Part shown: positions 1 to 8,347 of the stretch, piece by piece
How positions within the stretch are numbered: the stretch's first letter is position 1
How the letters are laid out: each line of letters opens with the position of its first letter
Origin: Ferruginibacter sp.
Lineage (GTDB): Bacteria; Bacteroidota; Bacteroidia; Chitinophagales; Chitinophagaceae
Assembly (NCBI GenBank): GCA_014379905.1
Contig: JACMKX010000103.1
Coordinates: 24,883-88,882 of the forward strand
Reading direction: 5' to 3'
DNA: 64,000 nt
The notes under the pieces: generated by a model
Databases searched by the model: none
What the model was told of the DNA's origin: nothing
The model's input: only the letters and a program-made list of their open reading frames with translations
Position numbers and translations under genes: made by a program

Positions 1-66
1 TGTCTATTATAAAAGCAGGAAAGCCATTTAAAGCGCATAGCAGGCGAATGCTAGATTTTACTTATT

Positions 67-357
67 CTATACGGAAATAAACTTATCCAGCTGCTCTTCC
101 ATTTTTTTTAACTGGTCTCCAATGTTTTTACCACGCATAGCATCACTATTTTGCCCGGTAGCCTGGGTGGCATACCAAATAATCACCATCGCAATGTAAT
201 CCTGCATATCCTGGCCGGCAAACTGGGTTTTGTATTCAATGACCTTGTCGTTGATGAGCTTAACCGTTTTGCGGATCATTTCCTCATCTTCCGGGTTGGT
301 TTTAATACGATAGGTGCGGTCGCCAATCACAATATTTACAGGAATGAGGTCGGGCAT
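67..357 (-). CDS. zapA: Cell division protein ZapA
   Basis: Small cytoplasmic protein of 96 residues, the usual size for ZapA, which binds FtsZ and stabilises the Z ring. The N-terminus reads IPVNIVIGDRTYRIKTNPEDE, matching the short beta-rich ZapA head in which the protein recognises its own name-like 'I-G-x-x-Y' pattern, followed by a long helix (residues about 24-60, IRKTVKLINDKVIEY) that forms the coiled-coil dimer. It lies 6 nt downstream of a second small coiled-coil gene and after pheT on the same strand, an arrangement I recall from other Bacteroidota. The 66 bases between its stop and the window edge hold no feature I can support. Confidence 0.85.
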   Translation of the reverse strand: MPDLIPVNIVIGDRTYRIKTNPEDEEMIRKTVKLINDKVIEYKTQFAGQDMQDYIAMVIIWYATQATGQNSDAMRGKNIGDQLKKMEEQLDKFISV

Positions 358-363
358 ATTATT

Positions 364-651
364 TTATTGACTAAGTAAGGAAATGCATTTGTCGATATTC
401 TTAATATACTGGCTGAGCTTTTGTTCCAGCTCTTTTTTATCGGCGGGGGCCATATCGGTAACAGAAGCCTTCAATACCAGGTTTTGCTGCTGCAATGTTT
501 CCAGCCGTTCTTTATTACCCAATTGTTGCTCCTGAAGTGTTTTAATAAGTTGCTCCTGTTGGGCGTTTTCCTTCAATAAAAAATCATATTGCTTAAGCAA
601 CTGCTGTAGCTTATTATTTACAATGGCAATATGGTCGTTTAACTGGTCCAT
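364..651 (-). CDS. Small coiled-coil protein upstream of zapA
   Basis: A 95-residue protein that is almost entirely predicted coiled coil, rich in Leu, Gln, Glu and Lys (for example LQEQQLGNKERLETLQQQN). It has no signal peptide or recognised catalytic motif. Its place directly before zapA suggests a cell-division partner of the ZapB kind, but this is inference from position and composition. The ATG at 651 is chosen over an upstream in-frame TTG at 657. The start codon lies inside an imperfect hairpin made of GACTATTGAC/GACTATGGAC words (641-684), so its first codons derive from a repeat found elsewhere in intergenic DNA. Confidence 0.65.
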   Translation of the reverse strand: MDQLNDHIAIVNNKLQQLLKQYDFLLKENAQQEQLIKTLQEQQLGNKERLETLQQQNLVLKASVTDMAPADKKELEQKLSQYIKNIDKCISLLSQ

Positions 652-684
652 AGTCAATAGTCCATGGTCTATTGACCAGTACTA
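641..684. repeat. Palindromic word repeat (GACTATTGAC family)
   Basis: An imperfect inverted repeat. ACTGGTCCATAGTCAATAG on the left pairs with CTATTGACCAGT on the right, around TCCATGGT. It overlaps the start codon of the coiled-coil gene. Related words occur at 8240-8312 upstream of the thiolase gene and inside ileS near 51988. Confidence 0.6.
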
Positions 685-790
685 AATATGTTATATCATT
701 TATCTGTAGAAAACCTGGTAACAATTTTACTCAAATATTAAATTTTAAAAAAGTTAAAGCCCTTACAAATATTGTGATGGTCGATGGACC

Positions 791-3214
791 CTACTTCCTA
801 ATTTCCGCGCCTAACTGTTTCTCACAAGCCCCGATAATCTTACCCATCATTTCATCAATTTCTTTATCAGTTAATGTTTTGCTGCTATCCATAAAGGTAA
901 AGTTTACCGCCATAGATTTTTTACCTGCCCCCAGTTTGTCACTTTCAAAAATATCAAATAATTTAATCGTTTGCAATTGGGCAATATTTAAGCCAGTTAC
1001 TGCTTTGCGGATTTGCGCATAACCAATATCTGAGTTGAGCACTAAAGCCAGGTCTCTTTGTACAGCCGGATATTTGCTTACTTCTACATAACTAAATGTT
1101 TTTGTTTTTCTTACTTCCAGCAACTCCTCCCAAAAAATATCTGCAAAGAAAACAGGCTGCTTAATACCAAATGTTTTTAAAGTGCCGGATGCAACAGCTC
1201 CTAAAAAACCGATGGTTTTGTTTTTTACCTTAATGGCAGCGGCTACTTCCATATCTGCCGTGGTTGTTTCTTCAAACACCGCGTTGTTAATGCCGGCTAC
1301 CAGTAAAATACGTTCACAAATACCCTTTACAAAATAATAATCGGCTTTTGCAGATTTTTTGTTCCATGAAGCGGGAGTTGCATCCCCACTGATATAAAGA
1401 CTCAAATGCTTGTTCTCTTCGTAATTATTTTCACCATTATTCCTGTATGTCTTTCCGTTTTCAAACAACAGCAGGTCACTGTTTTTACGATGCATATTGT
1501 GTGCAATTACTTCCAGCCCGGTATGCAGCATGTTGGGGCGAAGGATATCCAGGTCGGCACTCAGGTTATTCAGCATCTTTACGGCGGTAGCCAGCGTTTC
1601 TTCACTGTAATAGACACTGTTGGTAATACTGTTGGTGAAAATTTCGTTGAAACCCAGGCCGGTTAACTGGTTAGCCAATTTCTCTCTCAGCGTTGTACTT
1701 TCGGAAACAGTTTCGTTTCCGGGTGCAATATTGATGGTAGCAGGGATATCAATATTATCCAGGCCATCTATCCGCATAATCTCTTCCACTATATCTGCAG
1801 GTATGCTTATATCGGGTTTGCTGAAAGGTACATTCATCCACAATTCATCCTGTCCTTCTTTTATCATTTCAAATCCAAGAGACGTTAAAATATTCTTCAC
1901 CGCATCACCATGGTAATTTTTACCGCTCAGTTTTTTGAGGTAATGAAATTTCAAACCTACAGCAACCGGGTTGGCCGGAGCAGGATAAATATCAACCAAC
2001 TCCCCATTCAATTCACCACCACAAATATCAACGATCAGTTCTGCCGCACGTTTTAAAACAGCAACGGCGTTGCTGATATCCACGCCTTTTTCAAAGCGGG
2101 TGGCAGCATCTGTACGCAGGCCATGAAGTAAGGAGGTTTTACGAACACTTTGAGGACTGAACCAGGCACTTTCTAAAAAAATATTTTTCGTTGCTGCAGT
2201 TACGCCACTTTCTTTGCCTCCATAAACCCCGGCAATACACATGGGTTTTTCTGAATTGCAAATTACCAGGTCATTGGCAGATAATTTTCTCTCCTTATCA
2301 TCCAGTGTTATAAAAGGGGTGCCTTCCGGCAGATTTTTTACAATGATGGTGCCACCGGTTATTTTATCTGCATCAAAAGCATGTAAGGGCTGACCTGTTT
2401 CATGCAAAATGAAATTGGTAATATCTACAATATTGCTGATTGATTTTATGCCGATGGATTGTAGCCTGCGCTTCAGCCATTCCGGGCTATCACCCACCAC
2501 AATATTGCTAATGCTGATGCCTGCATAGCGGGGACAATCTTTTGCGTTTTCTACTTTAACAGCTACTGCTGCGGGCTGGCCGTTTGTTTTAAAACCATTT
2601 TTATACGGCACTACTGCGGTTGTTCCTTTTTTATCGTGGTGGCTTAACCAGGCGCATACATCTTTTGCCACACCCAGGTGGCTCATGGCATCCATGCGGT
2701 TGGGTGTAAGACCTATTTCAAAAATATGATCTTCGTAAACTTTAAAAAGGGAAGCAGCAGGTTTGCCCGGAAGGGTATCCTGCGGTAAAACCATGATGCC
2801 ATCATGACTGGAACCGGTACCAATTTCATCCTCGGCGCATATCATACCGTTGCTTTCTACACCACGGATCTTTGCTTTTTTCAAAGTAATAGGTTCACCT
2901 TCCGATGGATAGATAGTGGTGCCGGGCATGGCCAGTATTACTTTTTGTCCGGCAGCCGCATTGGGTGCGCCGCACACAACCTGTAGTATCTCACTGCCCG
3001 TATTTACCTGGGTAATTTTTAATTTGTCGGCATCGGGATGCTTTTCGCATTCCACAATTTCTGCTGTTATCAGGCCTTTCAACCCGCCTTTAATGCTTTC
3101 GTATTTTTCCAGGCTTTCTACTTCCAGCCCGATGGAAGTTAAAATTTTACCCAGTCTTTCAGGTTCAACTTTTACAGGCAGGTATTCGCTTAGCCAGTTA
3201 TAAGAAATGGTCAT
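791..3214 (-). CDS. pheT: Phenylalanine--tRNA ligase beta subunit
   Basis: At 807 residues this is the normal length for a bacterial PheT, which forms the alpha2-beta2 enzyme charging tRNA-Phe with phenylalanine in the cytoplasm. The order of domains is visible: an N-terminal segment (MTISYNWLSEYLPV), an OB-fold tRNA-binding domain at about residues 40-155 (AEIVECEKHPDADKLKI), B3/B4 editing and B5 domains in the middle (RRLQSIGIKSISNIVDITNF), and a C-terminal FDX-ACB anticodon-binding domain in the last 95 residues (YPAVQRDLALVL). The alpha-subunit gene is not in the window. A -7 box (3237-3244) lies 22 nt before the start codon. No frameshift or truncation is seen. Confidence 0.97.
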   Translation of the reverse strand: MTISYNWLSEYLPVKVEPERLGKILTSIGLEVESLEKYESIKGGLKGLITAEIVECEKHPDADKLKITQVNTGSEILQVVCGAPNAAAGQKVILAMPGTTIYPSEGEPITLKKAKIRGVESNGMICAEDEIGTGSSHDGIMVLPQDTLPGKPAASLFKVYEDHIFEIGLTPNRMDAMSHLGVAKDVCAWLSHHDKKGTTAVVPYKNGFKTNGQPAAVAVKVENAKDCPRYAGISISNIVVGDSPEWLKRRLQSIGIKSISNIVDITNFILHETGQPLHAFDADKITGGTIIVKNLPEGTPFITLDDKERKLSANDLVICNSEKPMCIAGVYGGKESGVTAATKNIFLESAWFSPQSVRKTSLLHGLRTDAATRFEKGVDISNAVAVLKRAAELIVDICGGELNGELVDIYPAPANPVAVGLKFHYLKKLSGKNYHGDAVKNILTSLGFEMIKEGQDELWMNVPFSKPDISIPADIVEEIMRIDGLDNIDIPATINIAPGNETVSESTTLREKLANQLTGLGFNEIFTNSITNSVYYSEETLATAVKMLNNLSADLDILRPNMLHTGLEVIAHNMHRKNSDLLLFENGKTYRNNGENNYEENKHLSLYISGDATPASWNKKSAKADYYFVKGICERILLVAGINNAVFEETTTADMEVAAAIKVKNKTIGFLGAVASGTLKTFGIKQPVFFADIFWEELLEVRKTKTFSYVEVSKYPAVQRDLALVLNSDIGYAQIRKAVTGLNIAQLQTIKLFDIFESDKLGAGKKSMAVNFTFMDSSKTLTDKEIDEMMGKIIGACEKQLGAEIRK

Positions 3215-3236
3215 TTATGCTTTTTAATTTACGTGG

Positions 3237-3244
3237 CAAAGATA
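3237..3244 (-). promoter_or_regulatory. Putative pheT promoter -7 box
   Basis: TATCTTTG on the minus strand matches the Bacteroidota TAnnTTTG element and ends 22 nt before the pheT ATG. No clear TTG lies at the expected -33 distance, because that stretch is occupied by the AAATTTGAA-type hairpin. Confidence 0.5.
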
Positions 3245-3335
3245 CTGATTTGAAAATTTGAAGATTTGAAAATTTGGCAATGTGTCCTGCATTACCATCT
3301 TCACATCTTCAAATTTTCAAATTTTCAAATCGGCT
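3244..3335. repeat. Long A/T palindrome of TTTGAAAAT words
   Basis: Alternating words TTTGAAAA and TTTGAAGA on the left (3249-3276) are answered by CTTCAAATTTTCAAATTTTC on the right (3305-3332), which would form a long imperfect hairpin between the divergent pheT and dnaB genes. The same word type appears inside pyrD at 7890-7930. Confidence 0.65.
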
Positions 3336-3704
3336 AACAAATCGCAACTGATTTTGCAAGTGCCCGAAAACTTTAAAAAGTGTACAAATTACATTTTGCG
3401 CTTCCGGATTTTGTTGATAAAAACAGTTAAAATGGCGATTGGTTGGCTTCGCAGATGTGAAGACAACTGTTTATAACCCGTTAATAAACTACCTTCACCT
3501 GTGAATTACCGGTGGGTAATCTGTCAAAAAAAGTTAATAACAGTTATATATCATTTTTTCGTTACCATTTTGCAGTTACCTTAGCCGCCCGATAAAATTC
3601 AACCAACAAATTGCGGACACAGGAATTAGCTGGCAGGCTCTTCTAAAGCGTTTAATGGTAACAGTTATAGGGTTCATTCAATCATTACTTAAGGAGCAAA
3701 TAAA
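3336..3704. other. dnaB upstream intergenic region
   Basis: About 370 bases between the 3244-3335 palindrome and the dnaB start. I see no convincing gene: short open frames here are built from the repeat or are low complexity. The only firm signal is a strong ribosome-binding site, AAGGAG at 3691-3696, eight bases before the dnaB ATG. A near-match to a promoter (TTACCATTTTG around 3562) is too degenerate to call. Confidence 0.5.
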
Positions 3705-5267
3705 ATGGCGGTTTCTAATTTTAATAAAGACAAGCTCACAAGAAGAAAACCATCTCTTGATATGGGGCAAATGGTATTTGGTAAAATACCACCACAGGCA
3801 AAAGAACTGGAAGAAGCCATCCTGGGAGCCATGATGCTGGAAAAAGGTGCATTTGACACTGTAGCCGAGATTTTAAAGCCGGAGTGTTTTTACATGGATT
3901 CCAATCAAAAAATCTTTAGGGCCATGCAGGGCCTGGCAATAAAAAGTTTGCCAATTGATATGCTTACCGTGGTGGAAGAATTAAAACTGAGGGAAGAACT
4001 GGACCTGGTAGGTGGGCCTTACTATGTTTCGCAACTCACCAATGCAGTGGTTTCCTCCGCCAATATTGAAGCACATTGCCGTATTGTTGTTCAAAAATTT
4101 ATTCAAAGAGAATTAATAAGAATTAGTGGAGAGATCATCGGTGATGCATACGAAGACAGTACCGATGTATTTGACCTGCTGGACAGTGCAGAAGGAAAGT
4201 TATTCGAGATCACCAACAATCACCTCCGCAAAAATTTTGATGACATAGACAGTGTATTGGTTAAAACATTTAACCGCATTGAAGATATGCGCAACCGGGA
4301 AGATGAGATTACGGGGGTGCCAACAGGTTTCCCGACATTGGATAGAATTACCTATGGCTGGCAGCCTACGGATCTTATTATTTTGGCAGCCAGACCTTCG
4401 GTAGGTAAAACTGCTTTTGCTTTGAACCTTGCACGCACGGCCGCATTGAATGCTCAAAAGCCAACGGCCGTTGCCTTCTTCAGTTTGGAGATGAGCAGCA
4501 GCCAGCTGGTGCAAAGGATATTGAGTGCAGAAAGCGAGATCATGCTGGAAAAAATTGCCCGTGGCAAGCTGGAAGAGCATGAAATGAAACAGTTGTACAA
4601 AAAAGGATTTGACAGGCTGAGCAAAGCCCCCATTTTTATTGATGACTCGGCGGCACTCAACATTTTTGAATTGAGAGCCAAATGCAGGCGATTAAAAAAT
4701 AAACACAATGTAGGCATCATCATCATTGACTATTTACAGTTGATGAGTGGCAGCGCCGATCGCAACAGCAACCGGGAACAGGAGATCAGTAAAATTTCAA
4801 GAGACCTTAAAAGCCTGGCAAAAGAATTACAGGTTCCTATTATTGCACTAAGCCAGTTGAGCAGGGAGGTAGAAAAAAGAAAAGAAGGAAATAAAATGCC
4901 CCAGTTAAGTGATCTGAGGGAATCCGGTGCCATTGAGCAGGATGCGGATCTTGTTATGTTTCTTTACCGGCCTGAATATTACGAAGTAACCTCCGATGAG
5001 TTTGGAGAAAGCAACAAAGGCGAAACGCATGTAAAAATTGCGAAGCACAGGAATGGTAGTTTGGAAACCATTAAACTAAGAGCCTTATTACATATTCAAA
5101 AATTTGTGGAAGAAGACGGAACTGAGTTTGGTGGCGGCTTTCCGCAGGGAGGTGGCAACTGGAAACCAATTCCGGGTGGTGCCAATGGCGATGGTGGCGC
5201 AGGAATGTACATTCAAAAAGGAAGCAAGATGAATGACGGGGCTTTTGATGATGATGCACCTTTTTAA
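3705..5267 (+). CDS. dnaB: Replicative DNA helicase DnaB
   Basis: A 520-residue hexameric helicase that unwinds DNA ahead of the replication fork. The N-terminal helical domain (about residues 20-125, PPQAKELEEAILGAMM) is followed by a RecA-like domain with Walker A ARPSVGKTAFALN, Walker B IIIIDYLQLM and the DLRESGAIEQDADLV motif. After the helicase core a tail of about 40 residues is very Gly-rich (FGGGFPQGGGNWKPIPGG) and ends in the acidic tip FDDDAPF. This copies the layout of the SSB tail, a flexible linker and then DDDIPF. The start is supported by AAGGAG eight bases upstream. A clear rho-independent terminator follows at 5290-5320. No intein is present. Confidence 0.96.
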   Translation: MAVSNFNKDKLTRRKPSLDMGQMVFGKIPPQAKELEEAILGAMMLEKGAFDTVAEILKPECFYMDSNQKIFRAMQGLAIKSLPIDMLTVVEELKLREELDLVGGPYYVSQLTNAVVSSANIEAHCRIVVQKFIQRELIRISGEIIGDAYEDSTDVFDLLDSAEGKLFEITNNHLRKNFDDIDSVLVKTFNRIEDMRNREDEITGVPTGFPTLDRITYGWQPTDLIILAARPSVGKTAFALNLARTAALNAQKPTAVAFFSLEMSSSQLVQRILSAESEIMLEKIARGKLEEHEMKQLYKKGFDRLSKAPIFIDDSAALNIFELRAKCRRLKNKHNVGIIIIDYLQLMSGSADRNSNREQEISKISRDLKSLAKELQVPIIALSQLSREVEKRKEGNKMPQLSDLRESGAIEQDADLVMFLYRPEYYEVTSDEFGESNKGETHVKIAKHRNGSLETIKLRALLHIQKFVEEDGTEFGGGFPQGGGNWKPIPGGANGDGGAGMYIQKGSKMNDGAFDDDAPF

Positions 5268-5289
5268 CGGATAATGAAACAATTGATAG

Positions 5290-5326
5290 TGGATAATGTG
5301 ATGAACATTATCCATTTTTTATTTTT
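5290..5326 (+). terminator. Rho-independent terminator after dnaB
   Basis: A perfect 10-bp stem, TGGATAATGT (5290-5299) with ACATTATCCA (5305-5314), a GATGA loop and a run of T from 5315. Confidence 0.85.
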
Positions 5327-5355
5327 GATAATGGGCTTTTAATTATTTTGCAGTG

Positions 5356-6063
5356 ATGGCATTACCATTTTTTTACAATAAAGATATTTTACCTACCGAT
5401 GCAATTGTTGTGTTGGATGAAGATACCTCCAAACACATTGTGCAGGTATTGCGTATGCAGAATGGTGAACAGGTAAAAATAACAGATGGTAAAGGGAATA
5501 TTTTTATTGGTGAGATAACAGATAACCACAGAAAAAAATGCGTGGTAACAATTGTAGAAAAATCAGCAACCAGCAATCATAAATCAAAAATCATCATAGC
5601 GATCTCTCCTGTAAAAAATAACAGCCGCTTTGAATGGTTCCTGGAAAAAGCAACGGAGATTGGTGTAAGTGAAATTGTTCCGCTTATTTGCGGGAGAACG
5701 GAAAAGCAGCAATTGAAAACAGAACGCCTGCAGGGAATATTGATAAGTGCTATGTTACAAAGTCAGCAGGCATGGCTGCCCCAATTACAGGAAGCAAAAA
5801 AATATTCTGATTATATAAAAATTGCCATGGAAGATAACAGTTGTCAAAAATTTATAGCCCATTGCGAAGAAGATAAAAAAAAGCTTTTGTCTGAAATCCG
5901 GCTAACTGATCATTCTTTACTCCTGGTAGGTCCTGAGGGAGATTTTACGCATCAGGAAATTGAATGGGCTTTGCAATCAGGCTTTGAACCGGTAAGCCTT
6001 GGTGAAACGAGGTTGAGAACAGAAACGGCAGGTATGGTGGCTGCGGTATTGCTGAACCGGTAA
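5356..6063 (+). CDS. rsmE: 16S rRNA (uracil-1498-N3)-methyltransferase
   Basis: A 235-residue SPOUT-class methyltransferase that transfers a methyl group from S-adenosylmethionine to N3 of U1498 in 16S rRNA. An N-terminal PUA-like domain (residues about 1-70) precedes the knotted SAM-binding domain, whose signature LLVGPEGDFTHQEI and C-terminal SLGETRLRTETA are both present. The enzyme is of normal length. The ATG at 5356 is preferred to the GTG just before it. It is monocistronic: the dnaB terminator lies upstream and a bidirectional hairpin at 6070-6092 lies downstream. Confidence 0.93.
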   Translation: MALPFFYNKDILPTDAIVVLDEDTSKHIVQVLRMQNGEQVKITDGKGNIFIGEITDNHRKKCVVTIVEKSATSNHKSKIIIAISPVKNNSRFEWFLEKATEIGVSEIVPLICGRTEKQQLKTERLQGILISAMLQSQQAWLPQLQEAKKYSDYIKIAMEDNSCQKFIAHCEEDKKKLLSEIRLTDHSLLLVGPEGDFTHQEIEWALQSGFEPVSLGETRLRTETAGMVAAVLLNR

Positions 6064-6069
6064 ACTAAA

Positions 6070-6092
6070 AAAGCACGGAATTACCGTGCTTT
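6070..6092. terminator. Bidirectional terminator rsmE/terC
   Basis: AAAGCACGG (6070-6078) pairs with CCGTGCTTT (6084-6092) between two convergent genes. Confidence 0.75.
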
Positions 6093-6114
6093 AAATCATC
6101 AATATTTTTATTAA

Positions 6115-6924
6115 TTAACTGGCAACATCGCTACCGGTGTTTGTACGATCTCCCGGCAGTTTAGGTTCATTTAACTCAACCAGGTGACGTTTTTTTGCAC
6201 GTTTCATCATTGTCATATTTAGCAATTCAACTATAAAAGAAAAAGCCATTCCGAAATAGATGTAATTTTTTACGTGTAATTTTTCAGCTGTTTCATGATC
6301 CCATCCTTCCATTACCAGGCTTAGGCCAATCATTACCAAAAAAGATAATGCCAGCATTTTCAAGGTTGGATGTTTATGAATAAAGCCAGCAATTTTAGGA
6401 CTGAATAAAAACATGATGGTCATAGCAATAACCACGGCAGCGACCATAATTTCTAAATGCTTGGCGGTACCACCTGCGGTAATAATACTATCGAAAGAAA
6501 ATACCGCATCTATGAGCATGATCTGCCCGATTGCATTGCCCAAAGATATACCCGGCTTGTCTGCGCTGGCAGCATTAGGATCTTCTCCTTCCAGCTTACC
6601 ATGAATTTCTTTTACCGATTTATAAATAAGAAATAAACCTCCGGCCAGCATTACCAAACTTGCCAGGTCAAATCCTTTTCCCCAGATGGTAAAAACAGCT
6701 TTTCCTTTTTGAGCCAGCAACCAGCTTAAACCAGCCAGCAATAAACACCTCGAAATAATACCGGTGATCATCCAAACCCGGCGGGCTTTTTTAATATCCT
6801 TCGGATCTTTAAGGCGGTTCATGATAATGCTCACAAAAATCACATTATCAATGCCGAGTACGATCTCCAACACAACCAATACTAAAAAACTAATGATACT
6901 TTCCGAGGTCAACAAGTGTTCCAT
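6115..6924 (-). CDS. TerC family integral membrane protein
   Basis: A 269-residue polytopic membrane protein of the TerC family, named after tellurite resistance. Related proteins such as MeeF/MeeY/Alx have been linked to manganese export. The family motif with acidic membrane residues is visible near residues 17-30 (LVVLEIVLGIDNVIF), and a second acidic segment reads LIDAVFSFDSIITAGG. About seven hydrophobic segments are apparent, with a charged loop (GKLEGEDPNAASADK) and a basic C-terminal tail. It follows pyrD on the same strand. A -7 promoter box ends only 4 nt before the ATG, which suggests a leaderless message. The transported substrate cannot be read from the sequence. Confidence 0.85.
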   Translation of the reverse strand: MEHLLTSESIISFLVLVVLEIVLGIDNVIFVSIIMNRLKDPKDIKKARRVWMITGIISRCLLLAGLSWLLAQKGKAVFTIWGKGFDLASLVMLAGGLFLIYKSVKEIHGKLEGEDPNAASADKPGISLGNAIGQIMLIDAVFSFDSIITAGGTAKHLEIMVAAVVIAMTIMFLFSPKIAGFIHKHPTLKMLALSFLVMIGLSLVMEGWDHETAEKLHVKNYIYFGMAFSFIVELLNMTMMKRAKKRHLVELNEPKLPGDRTNTGSDVAS

Positions 6925-6928
6925 GGCG

Positions 6929-6936
6929 CAAATGTA
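6929..6936 (-). promoter_or_regulatory. terC -7 box, probable leaderless start
   Basis: TACATTTG on the minus strand matches TAnnTTTG and ends 4 nt before the terC ATG (6924), so transcription should start at or next to the start codon. No TTG is seen at -33. Confidence 0.5.
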
Positions 6937-6967
6937 CGTTTAGGGGTTTAAAGTTTAGGGTTTAAGG

Positions 6968-8065
6968 TTAGGTCAATTCCCTGCAAATGTTTTTTACAAT
7001 AGCAGGGCCTTCGTAAATAAAACCAGTCCACACCTGCACCAGTGAAGCACCGGCATTTATTTTTTCTTTGGCATCTGCCGCTGTAAAAATTCCACCGCTT
7101 GCAATAATGGGTAACCGGCCATTGGTTTTATCAGAAATGTATGCTACAATTTCCGTGCTTCTTTTTTTTGCAGGCAAACCGCTTAGCCCACCTATTCCAA
7201 TTTTTTCGCATTTAACCATTGAGTGTTGGCTTAAAGTACTTCTGTCAAGCGTGGTGTTGCACGCCACCAAACCATCCAATTTTATTTCCATTGCCAGATC
7301 CATTACATCATCAATTTGTTCATTGGTGAGATCGGGGGCAATTTTTAGGAGCAAGGGTTTAGGTGTTGCGAGTTGGGAGTTGCGGGTTTGTAAAACGGTC
7401 AATATTTTTCTAAGCGCTTCTTTTTCCTGCAATTCTCTCAGGCCAGGCGTATTGGGGCTGCTTACATTCACTACAAAATAATCTACATAAGGATGAAGGG
7501 AAGTAAAACATTTTTCGTAATCCATCCAGGCAAACTCGTTGGGGGTGAGTTTATTTTTACCGATGTTGCCGCCGATGATAAGCCTGGATACCCGATGCCG
7601 TATACCGGGTACTGGTTGCCGGGTTCCGGGAGTATCACCCACTTGCCACTTGCCATTCCCTATTCTCCACTGCCTTAATCTCTCTGTAATAACTTCCATT
7701 CCATCATTATTAAAACCCATGCGGTTGATGAGGGCTTTGTCTGCCGGCAGGCGAAATAATCTTGGTTTTTCGTTGCCTTCCTGGGGAAGTGGTGTTACAG
7801 TTCCTATTTCTACAAATCCAAAACCCATGGCATCCACTTCATCAAGGTAAAGGGCATTTTTGTCGAAGCCGGCACCCAGGCCAACTCTGTTTGAAAATGG
7901 AAGATTGAACATTGAAAATTGAATGTTTCCTTTGGGCTGAAACATTCCTTTAATGATATTTCGGATAAAGCCAATACTGCAAAGGCTTTTAAGTGCATTC
8001 ATGGAAAAATAATGGACTTTTTCGGGATCGAAAGAGAAGAGAACGGAGCGAAGAAATTTATACAT
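6968..8065 (-). CDS. pyrD: Dihydroorotate dehydrogenase (quinone), with repeat-derived insertions
   Basis: Class 2 dihydroorotate dehydrogenase of 365 residues, an FMN enzyme at the membrane that oxidises dihydroorotate to orotate with a quinone in pyrimidine synthesis. Signatures seen are VGLGAGFDKN (61-70), the FMN-binding and catalytic region VVNVSSPNTPGLR (198-210, with the catalytic Ser) and GGIFTAADAKEKI near the C-terminus. Three loops look foreign: residues 46-58, 131-161 and 224-237 are encoded by DNA matching degenerate words seen between genes (TTTGAAAAT, GGATACCGG/GGCAAGTGG and GAGTTGGGAGTTGCGGG types). The longest adds about 20 residues just before IIGGNIGKNK. The frame is kept throughout, so the protein is probably functional. 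Confidence 0.93.
   Translation of the reverse strand: MYKFLRSVLFSFDPEKVHYFSMNALKSLCSIGFIRNIIKGMFQPKGNIQFSMFNLPFSNRVGLGAGFDKNALYLDEVDAMGFGFVEIGTVTPLPQEGNEKPRLFRLPADKALINRMGFNNDGMEVITERLRQWRIGNGKWQVGDTPGTRQPVPGIRHRVSRLIIGGNIGKNKLTPNEFAWMDYEKCFTSLHPYVDYFVVNVSSPNTPGLRELQEKEALRKILTVLQTRNSQLATPKPLLLKIAPDLTNEQIDDVMDLAMEIKLDGLVACNTTLDRSTLSQHSMVKCEKIGIGGLSGLPAKKRSTEIVAYISDKTNGRLPIIASGGIFTAADAKEKINAGASLVQVWTGFIYEGPAIVKNICRELT
7583..7675. repeat. In-frame repeat-word insertion in pyrD (loop 2)
   Basis: This stretch is made of words such as GGATACCCGATGCCG, ACCGGGTACTGG, TTGCCGGGTTCCGGG and CACTTGCCACTTGCC, unlike the flanking coding sequence but like the hairpins at 14548-14613 and 57512-57551. It encodes residues 131-161 of PyrD. 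Confidence 0.6.
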
Positions 8066-8079
8066 CGTTGAAGGTTTAA

Positions 8080-8118
8080 GGTTTAATGTTTAGTGCCTTA
8101 ACGCTTAAACATTAAACC
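8080..8118. repeat. GTTTAATGTTTAAG palindrome upstream of pyrD
   Basis: GTTTAATGTTTAGTG is followed by CTTAAACATTAAAC, an imperfect hairpin. The same word type (GTTTAAAGTTTAGGGTTTAAGG) sits between pyrD and terC at 6940-6972. Confidence 0.6.
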
Positions 8119-8129
8119 TGTTTTGGCCG

Positions 8130-8137
8130 CAAAAATA
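8130..8137 (-). promoter_or_regulatory. Putative pyrD promoter -7 box
   Basis: TATTTTTG on the minus strand fits TAnnTTTG and lies 64 nt before the pyrD ATG, upstream of the palindrome at 8080-8118. No -33 TTG is evident. Confidence 0.4.
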
Positions 8138-8154
8138 ACGAGGATTTTAGTTTT

Positions 8155-8182
8155 TTGCTTTGAATGGGAAATTATAACTTTG
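8155..8182 (+). promoter_or_regulatory. Thiolase gene promoter
   Basis: TTG (8155-8157), 17 nt, TAACTTTG (8175-8182): a full match to the Bacteroidota promoter form. It implies a leader of about 160 nt that contains GACTATTGAC-type repeat words at 8225-8312. Confidence 0.65.
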
Positions 8183-8347
8183 GTCTATAAAGTTGCATAA
8201 ACAACTAATTTCAAAATTAGGCAAAGGTTAGCAGGTCGATAGGTAAATGGGTCAGCAGGTCAAAAGTCATTGGTCAGGTGAACTGTGAATGACTATTGAC
8301 TTAATGACTATTCCTTATAAATATCTAACAACTAAAAAAATATCATC

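Noticed and set aside
1..66. 6S RNA after zapA, as in E. coli
   Set aside because: Only 66 bases are present and no recognisable structure is seen.
3282..3476. Open frame on the plus strand between pheT and dnaB
   Set aside because: Its first part is the hairpin's word repeat; no ribosome-binding site or family resemblance.
7583..7675. Intein or group II intron in pyrD
   Set aside because: The segment is only about 31 codons, has no splicing motifs and consists of repeat words.
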